Shown here: piece by piece, positions 59,988-64,000 of the stretch
Layout of the letters: each line of letters starts with the position of its first letter
How positions within the stretch are numbered: position 1 is the stretch's first letter
Origin: Prochlorococcus sp. AG-402-I21
Lineage (GTDB): Bacteria > Cyanobacteriota > Cyanobacteriia > PCC-6307 > Cyanobiaceae
Direction of reading: 5' to 3'
DNA length: 64,000 nt
Assembly: GCA_003216955.1 (NCBI GenBank)
Contig: QCHZ01000003.1
Location: 62,001 to 126,000 of the forward strand
Position numbers and translations under genes: made by a program
Notes under the pieces: model-generated
Seen by the model: the letters and a program-made list of their open reading frames with translations, nothing else
Told to the model about the DNA's origin: nothing
The model's database searches: none

Positions 59988-60930
59988 GATGTAAATTGAT
60001 AAGTTTTTCTATAATTTCTTTGATATCGGTTTTTGCTTTCCATCCTAAATCTTTTTCCATCTTTGCTGGATCTCCATAACTTTTCTTGATTTCTGACTGT
60101 CGAAAAAATCTTTTATCAGAGATTACATGATCTCGCCAATCGAGTCCAAATTTATCGAATGTAATTTTTATAAACTCTTTGAGCGTGGTCAGTTTTCCTG
60201 TGCAGATGATTTGGTCTTCAATATTGTTCGAGTTCATCATGATTTGGACTCCTTCCATATAATCCTCCGCCCATCCCCAATCTCGTGAAATTTCAAGATT
60301 CCCTAAGATAAGCTTGTGATTCTTATTTTTTGTGCATTCAATTGCACCATTTATGATCTTCTGAGTCACAAATTTTGTATCTCTTAAATGTGATTCATGG
60401 TTAAAAAAAATTCCTGTGATTGCATTAATTCCATAACTTTCTTTGTATAGTTGACTAAGTATTAGACTTTGATATTTCGAGGCAGAATAAGGGCTTTTGA
60501 TGTTGATATTTGAGCCAAGATTCGCGGCTTGCTGAGTTTCACCAAAAATCTCGCCACTGCCAGAGAAAAAGACTTTCCCTTCATAACCTACTAATCTGCA
60601 AGCTTCTAAAATATTTGTCGTTGTGTTCACAATAGCTGTCTGGGTTTCGTGTGGAAGTTGAAAAGAAAGTCCTACAGATGATTGAGCAGCAAAATTGTAG
60701 ATATGTTCAGGCTGGATTCTTTTTAGCAAGTTCACAACCTCGGCTAAGTTTTCCATCGATACACATTGAATATCTACAGCGCCAGCTATTCCGATTGTTT
60801 GATGGTTTTTGTGCTCACTGACATTTTTTCTAGATGTTCCTATGACTTCTTGCCCACTTTCAAGGAGTGACTTGCAGAGAATTGATCCGTCTTGACCTGA
60901 ACAACCAATAATTAAGCTGGTTTTACCCAT
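59965..60930 (-). CDS. gmd: GDP-mannose 4,6-dehydratase-like enzyme
   Basis: Extended short-chain dehydrogenase of 321 residues. LIIGCSGQDGSIL (6-18) is the NAD(P)-binding motif, FSGSGEIFGETQQ (122-134) holds the catalytic Ser/Glu region, YSASK (148-152) the Tyr and Lys, and FFNHESHLRDTKFV and LEISRDWGWAEDYMEG are Gmd marks. It should make GDP-4-keto-6-deoxymannose, the start of GDP-fucose, GDP-rhamnose or GDP-perosamine routes. It is somewhat shorter than many Gmd proteins, so an epimerase/dehydratase relative is an alternative. No GDP-fucose synthase partner is in the window. Confidence 0.82.
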   Translation of the reverse strand: MGKTSLIIGCSGQDGSILCKSLLESGQEVIGTSRKNVSEHKNHQTIGIAGAVDIQCVSMENLAEVVNLLKRIQPEHIYNFAAQSSVGLSFQLPHETQTAIVNTTTNILEACRLVGYEGKVFFSGSGEIFGETQQAANLGSNINIKSPYSASKYQSLILSQLYKESYGINAITGIFFNHESHLRDTKFVTQKIINGAIECTKNKNHKLILGNLEISRDWGWAEDYMEGVQIMMNSNNIEDQIICTGKLTTLKEFIKITFDKFGLDWRDHVISDKRFFRQSEIKKSYGDPAKMEKDLGWKAKTDIKEIIEKLINLHPRLNEIY

Positions 60931-61181
60931 GTAAAATATTCATCGTTCAATTTTGATTTTAGGGCACAACCACAATGTTTTGAATTTGATTTGATTCTCT
61001 TTTTTGATTGATTTTGAACGGTAAAAGTTGCAAAAACCGTGAAATTAGAAAAATTTTTCAGTTTGGTGTGCACTTTAAATACTGCACAGTAGTAATTGGT
61101 TAAGTCGCTGAATTTATTTTTTTGACAAGCAAAGAAATTATTTTTTTTGATCTCTATGCGTTTAAATGCTTAGACTTTAAA

Positions 61182-61205
61182 AGTATTGCAAATACTGACT
61201 TTTTT
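61182..61205 (+). terminator. Orphan hairpin with T-run
   Basis: AGTATT, GCA, AATACT forms a perfect six-base stem with a three-base loop, then GACT and a run of Ts into 61206. No plus-strand gene ends near it, so it may close an unseen short RNA or an early-terminated leader. Stem is weak in GC. Confidence 0.35.
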
Positions 61206-61402
61206 GCAGATTTTTTAGACATAAATATATATTTTTAACGAATTTTTTTACCAAGATCGGCTCATTCTTTTTCCCAAAAGTTAACCTTAATCAAGGCACT
61301 GCTGATGTTTTCATTTCCTTGTTTAGTGCTAATTGACTCTTGCTTGTAATGAGCAGTCTGTTTATATTTGCTGAGATTCTCGTTGGAGAACCCGTGCTCG
61401 TA

Positions 61403-61408
61403 TATAGT
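61403..61408 (+). promoter_or_regulatory. Candidate -10 box TATAGT for the RTX-like gene
   Basis: TATAGT lies 70 bases before the start codon. No good -35 is placed at the right distance. It would give a leader of about 60 bases that begins just ahead of the 61421-61449 stem. Confidence 0.3.
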
Positions 61409-61420
61409 GTGCGGCCAACC

Positions 61421-61449
61421 GGAAATCCGCTTTGATTTAGGCGGTTTCC
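61421..61449 (+). promoter_or_regulatory. GC-rich leader hairpin before the RTX-like gene
   Basis: GGAAA, bulged T, CCGC pairs with GCGG TTTCC across a ten-base AT loop: nine pairs with one bulge. It is the most GC-rich patch in the leader and ends 28 bases before the ATG at 61478. A T6 run at about 61465-61470 comes too late for a classic terminator. A translational or stability role is possible. Confidence 0.45.
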
Positions 61450-61477
61450 ACCAAGACCCCTCTGTTTTTTAATACTA

Positions 61478-64000
61478 ATGGCTAAAGCGAACGCCACTGA
61501 ACTACAACAACTCTACATAGCGTATTTCGGTCGAGCCGCTGATCCGACAGGGCTTGAGTACTGGACTGGTCAAGAAACCACAACTAAGGCTTTCGCTGCA
61601 AGCATGTATGCCCAGCCTGAATTTAAGTCTGTATATGGTTCATTATCTACGGAAGCTCAAGTCAATCAGATATATCAAAATCTATTTGATAGAGATGCAG
61701 ATACTGCAGGATTGCTTTACTGGACTAATCAAATAAAGAGTGGAGCTTTAGAACTTGCTTCTATTGCTAACGATTTAATATATGCAGCTAATAACAATAG
61801 TGGAAGTGCAGATGACAAGAAAGCTTTAGATAATAAAACTGCTGCAGCTACGGCTTACACCGCTGAAGTCAAGAAAACAACAGCTGGAATACTTGCTTAT
61901 GCTGCTGCTTCTACAGATCCTTTCGTTGCAGGATCCAACATAGAGGCTGCAAAGTCATTCTTTGACGGAATTGACAAAGATACAACTCATACAGAAGCAC
62001 AAGTAATTGCAAGTGTTTCAACCATTAAGACAAATGGTGTTCAAACCACAGGTACTTATACCCTTACTTCAAATGCACCATCACTGACTGAGGGAGATAC
62101 AGGCACTAAGACGTTAGCTTTCACTCTAAGTCTTGATAAAGCGGCTACTGCAGATACAGCTGTTAACTACGAGACTCTTTCAACAGGAAGTGCAACACCT
62201 GGTGATGATTTCGTAGCCACATCTGGTCAAGTAACATTCGCTAAAGGACAAAAAACAGCAACAGTAAATGTAACTATCAATAACGACACTGATTATGAAA
62301 GTGAAGGAGTAGCAGAAACAGTAGATATTAAATTTTCTAGTACTTCATTAACAGCTGATGTAACTGCTACTGGTTCTATTACAGAGAACGATTCAGCTCC
62401 TGTTGCTTCTACTCCAACCACTTATACACTTACTTCAGATTCACCATCAATTACTGAAGGTGATACAGAAACTAAAACTCTTGCTTTCACTCTAAGTCTT
62501 GATAAAGCTGCTACATCAGCAACAACTATCAATTACGAGACTTTGACTACTGGTTCAGCTACTCCTGGTGATGATTTCGTAGCTGCATCTGGAACAGTTA
62601 GTTTTGCTGAAGGTCAAAAAACTGCCACTGTCAACATAACTGTCAATAACGACACTGATTATGAAAGTGAAGGAGTAGCAGAAACAGTAGAGATTAAGTT
62701 CTCCGGTTCATCTTTGACTGCTGATGTGACAGCTTCAGGATCCATTAAAGAGAATGAAACTGATCCAGATTTAGTAGCTAAATCACTAACATTGACAACA
62801 GGTGTAGATACATTAACTGGAAAGAAAGGAAACGATACATTTGATGGTTCTACAGCTGGTTCGATGGATACCAGTGACACCATTGAAGGTGGAGATGGTA
62901 CAGATACTCTCTCTTTCACTATTGCAGGTGAGTCAATCCGTCCAACAATTAAAAACGTTGAGAAGATTAATTTTACTGCAACTGCTGACACCCTCAATAT
63001 TGATACAAGAAGCATTACTGGCGTAACTGAATTTACAAACGAATCCAGTGTTGGTGCATCTGCAATAAACAACCTTGCAACAATCCCGACAGTCACTATC
63101 AACAGTGCTTCCTCTGCTGCTGATCAGACTATTAACTTCCTTGACGCAACACTTTCTGGAACATCAGATGAACTAACAATTAATCTGAACAATTTTGGTG
63201 GCTCATCAGACATTATTGTTACTGATGCAGGTGGTACGACAAATAAACTAGAGACAATAATTTTTAACGCTACTTCTTTGCCAAGTACAGTTACTGATTT
63301 GAGAACTGATGATGGTACTGATGCTGATGTTGGAACAACAACTATTAAAGCTACTGGTGATGAATTACTAACCATTTCTACTGCTCTTGATACATCAATT
63401 ACAACCGTTGATTCGACAGGTTCAACTGGTGGTCTTGTTGCAACTGGTGCCAATACCACTGGAATGACAATGAAAGGTGGTTCTGGCCCTGACAGTTTCA
63501 CTTCTACATCAGGTGCAGATACTCTTGAAGGTGGAGCTGGTAAAGATACTCTTGTTCCATCGACAGGCATTGATACTGTCAAAGGTGGAGCAGGTAACGA
63601 CACAATCAAGCTTGCTGCAAACGACTTAACAGAAAAGGACACAATCGATGGTGGCGCTGGAACAGACACAATTGAGTACACAACTGATGAAGTTCATGCT
63701 GACGCTGATTTCACTCTTGTTAGTAATTTAGAAGTCATCACTGCAACTGCAAACAAGAATATCACTGCCGTTCTTGGGCCTTTGAGTGCTGCTGCTGGTC
63801 TTAATAGTATTGTTCTTGCAGATACTGAAGCTATTGACTCAATCACAATCAATAAGGATTTTACAAATGATTTGAGTGTCACACTGGTCGCTGATGGTAC
63901 CGCTAACAGTGGAAATTACAACAAAGTCGTAGCTAATGCTGATTACGCAAAAACTCTTTCAGTGACTGGAAAAGTTTCTGATATGGATGATGGTGATGGA
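61478..64000 (+). CDS. Large RTX-like surface protein, DUF4214 and Calx-beta repeats (partial)
   Basis: Open from the ATG at 61478 to the right edge (841 codons seen). Residues about 5-75 form a DUF4214-type region (LYIAYFGRAADPTGLEYW, then NLFDRDADTAGLLYW). Residues 193-436 hold two Calx-beta-like repeats of 122 residues, each with SITEGDT/SLTEGDT and NNDTDYESEG. Residues about 470-725 carry scattered RTX-type Gly/Asp repeats (GGDGTDTL; GGAGKDTL, GGAGNDTI, GGAGTDTI), which bind calcium in type I secreted proteins. No N-terminal signal peptide, consistent with type I export. GC is visibly higher than in the GT genes. The C-terminus is not seen. No Shine-Dalgarno precedes the start. Confidence 0.88.
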   Translation, partial: MAKANATELQQLYIAYFGRAADPTGLEYWTGQETTTKAFAASMYAQPEFKSVYGSLSTEAQVNQIYQNLFDRDADTAGLLYWTNQIKSGALELASIANDLIYAANNNSGSADDKKALDNKTAAATAYTAEVKKTTAGILAYAAASTDPFVAGSNIEAAKSFFDGIDKDTTHTEAQVIASVSTIKTNGVQTTGTYTLTSNAPSLTEGDTGTKTLAFTLSLDKAATADTAVNYETLSTGSATPGDDFVATSGQVTFAKGQKTATVNVTINNDTDYESEGVAETVDIKFSSTSLTADVTATGSITENDSAPVASTPTTYTLTSDSPSITEGDTETKTLAFTLSLDKAATSATTINYETLTTGSATPGDDFVAASGTVSFAEGQKTATVNITVNNDTDYESEGVAETVEIKFSGSSLTADVTASGSIKENETDPDLVAKSLTLTTGVDTLTGKKGNDTFDGSTAGSMDTSDTIEGGDGTDTLSFTIAGESIRPTIKNVEKINFTATADTLNIDTRSITGVTEFTNESSVGASAINNLATIPTVTINSASSAADQTINFLDATLSGTSDELTINLNNFGGSSDIIVTDAGGTTNKLETIIFNATSLPSTVTDLRTDDGTDADVGTTTIKATGDELLTISTALDTSITTVDSTGSTGGLVATGANTTGMTMKGGSGPDSFTSTSGADTLEGGAGKDTLVPSTGIDTVKGGAGNDTIKLAANDLTEKDTIDGGAGTDTIEYTTDEVHADADFTLVSNLEVITATANKNITAVLGPLSAAAGLNSIVLADTEAIDSITINKDFTNDLSVTLVADGTANSGNYNKVVANADYAKTLSVTGKVSDMDDGDG
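62054..62785 (+). repeat. Two 366-base Calx-beta repeats
   Basis: Unit 1 starts at 62054 and unit 2 at 62420, each encoding 122 residues. Both begin TYTLTS and contain TLAFTLSLDKAAT, PGDDFVA and NNDTDYESEGVAETV. A 49-base stretch is identical in the two units (62277-62325 and 62643-62691). Confidence 0.85.

Larger units (their letters stand above)
60931..61477. other. 547-base gene-free region before the RTX-like gene
   Basis: The longest non-coding stretch of the window, AT-rich with T-runs. It holds a perfect hairpin with a T-run (61182-61205), a GTGCA/TGCAC inverted repeat (61068-61087), a TATAGT (61403-61408) and a stem just before the next start (61421-61449). No ORF of convincing composition is seen on either strand, only a shadow frame overlapping the next gene. 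Confidence 0.7.

Noticed and set aside
61291-61497. Reverse-strand frame of 68 codons overlapping the RTX-like start
   Set aside because: Composition is not protein-like and it is the shadow of the leader and the start of the real gene.
62659-63882. Long reverse-strand frames rich in Val, Ser and Pro inside the RTX-like gene
   Set aside because: They arise from the repetitive codon pattern of the Gly/Asp/Thr-rich plus-strand gene.

Overview
The window is about 64 kb of an AT-rich, gene-dense cyanobacterial chromosome. The content points to Prochlorococcus: a PsbZ-like photosystem II protein, sulfolipid genes sqdB and sqdX, plastid-type ycf23 and ycf52 homologues, a cyanobacterial chorismate lyase, a long four-ACT aspartokinase, short intergenic gaps, and low GC. 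A low-GC low-light clade is my guess, but the clade cannot be fixed from the window alone.

Layout. 1-5.3 kb (mostly minus): aspS (cut by the left edge), gcvT, a small Cys-rich protein, speB-speE (polyamines), mazG. 5.4-10.2 kb: tRNA-Val(UAC), an IscA/HesB-like protein, two small conserved-looking proteins, valS, a TVP38/DedA-type membrane protein. 10.2-18.7 kb (mostly minus): a 52-codon ORF, ligA, an anchored NTF2-like protein, a SprT-like protease, an acidic/basic hypothetical, chorismate lyase, mnmG, dnaB, rplI. 18.7-25.6 kb: a delta-9-type desaturase, an HTH-like protein, a PLP enzyme, gcvH-gcvP. 25.6-30.4 kb (minus): sqdX, sqdB, a 55-residue one-helix protein, thiG, a TPR protein, rplT, rpmI. 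30.4-38.8 kb: a SpoIID-like protein and a GT2 glycosyltransferase (plus), then dnaX, clpX, clpP, tig (minus). 39-54.4 kb: asd-dapA-rnj, tilS, ycf23, uvrB, lysC, holA, cobH, mutS, psbZ, ribH, tRNA-Gly(GCC).

Accessory end. After tRNA-Gly and a ycf52-like acetyltransferase, the character changes at about 55 kb. There is a SAM methyltransferase with a coiled-coil and amphipathic tail, a 1217-residue protein with three GT-B glycosyltransferase units, a GDP-mannose dehydratase-like enzyme, a 547-base gene-free leader, and the start of a large RTX-like surface protein (DUF4214, two Calx-beta-like repeats, glycine/aspartate repeats) that runs off the right edge. I read this as a cell-surface polysaccharide and adhesin/S-layer locus. 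The methyltransferase plus multi-domain glycosyltransferase pair resembles the WbdD/WbdA polymerase-terminator logic of E. coli O9a-type O antigens. That is an inference from domain layout.

How genes work together. gcvT, gcvH and gcvP make glycine decarboxylase, with the L protein elsewhere. lysC, asd and dapA supply the aspartate-family route. dnaB, dnaX, holA, ligA, mutS and uvrB are replication and repair parts. clpX, clpP and tig handle proteins. sqdB and sqdX make sulfolipid. Two other points stand out: dnaX carries a perfect 24-base tandem repeat with two A8 runs where a -1 shift meets a stop two codons later, and MutS has an N-terminal extension with a sliding-clamp-like QGSLF motif. 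No CRISPR array, insertion sequence, rRNA or prophage was seen.
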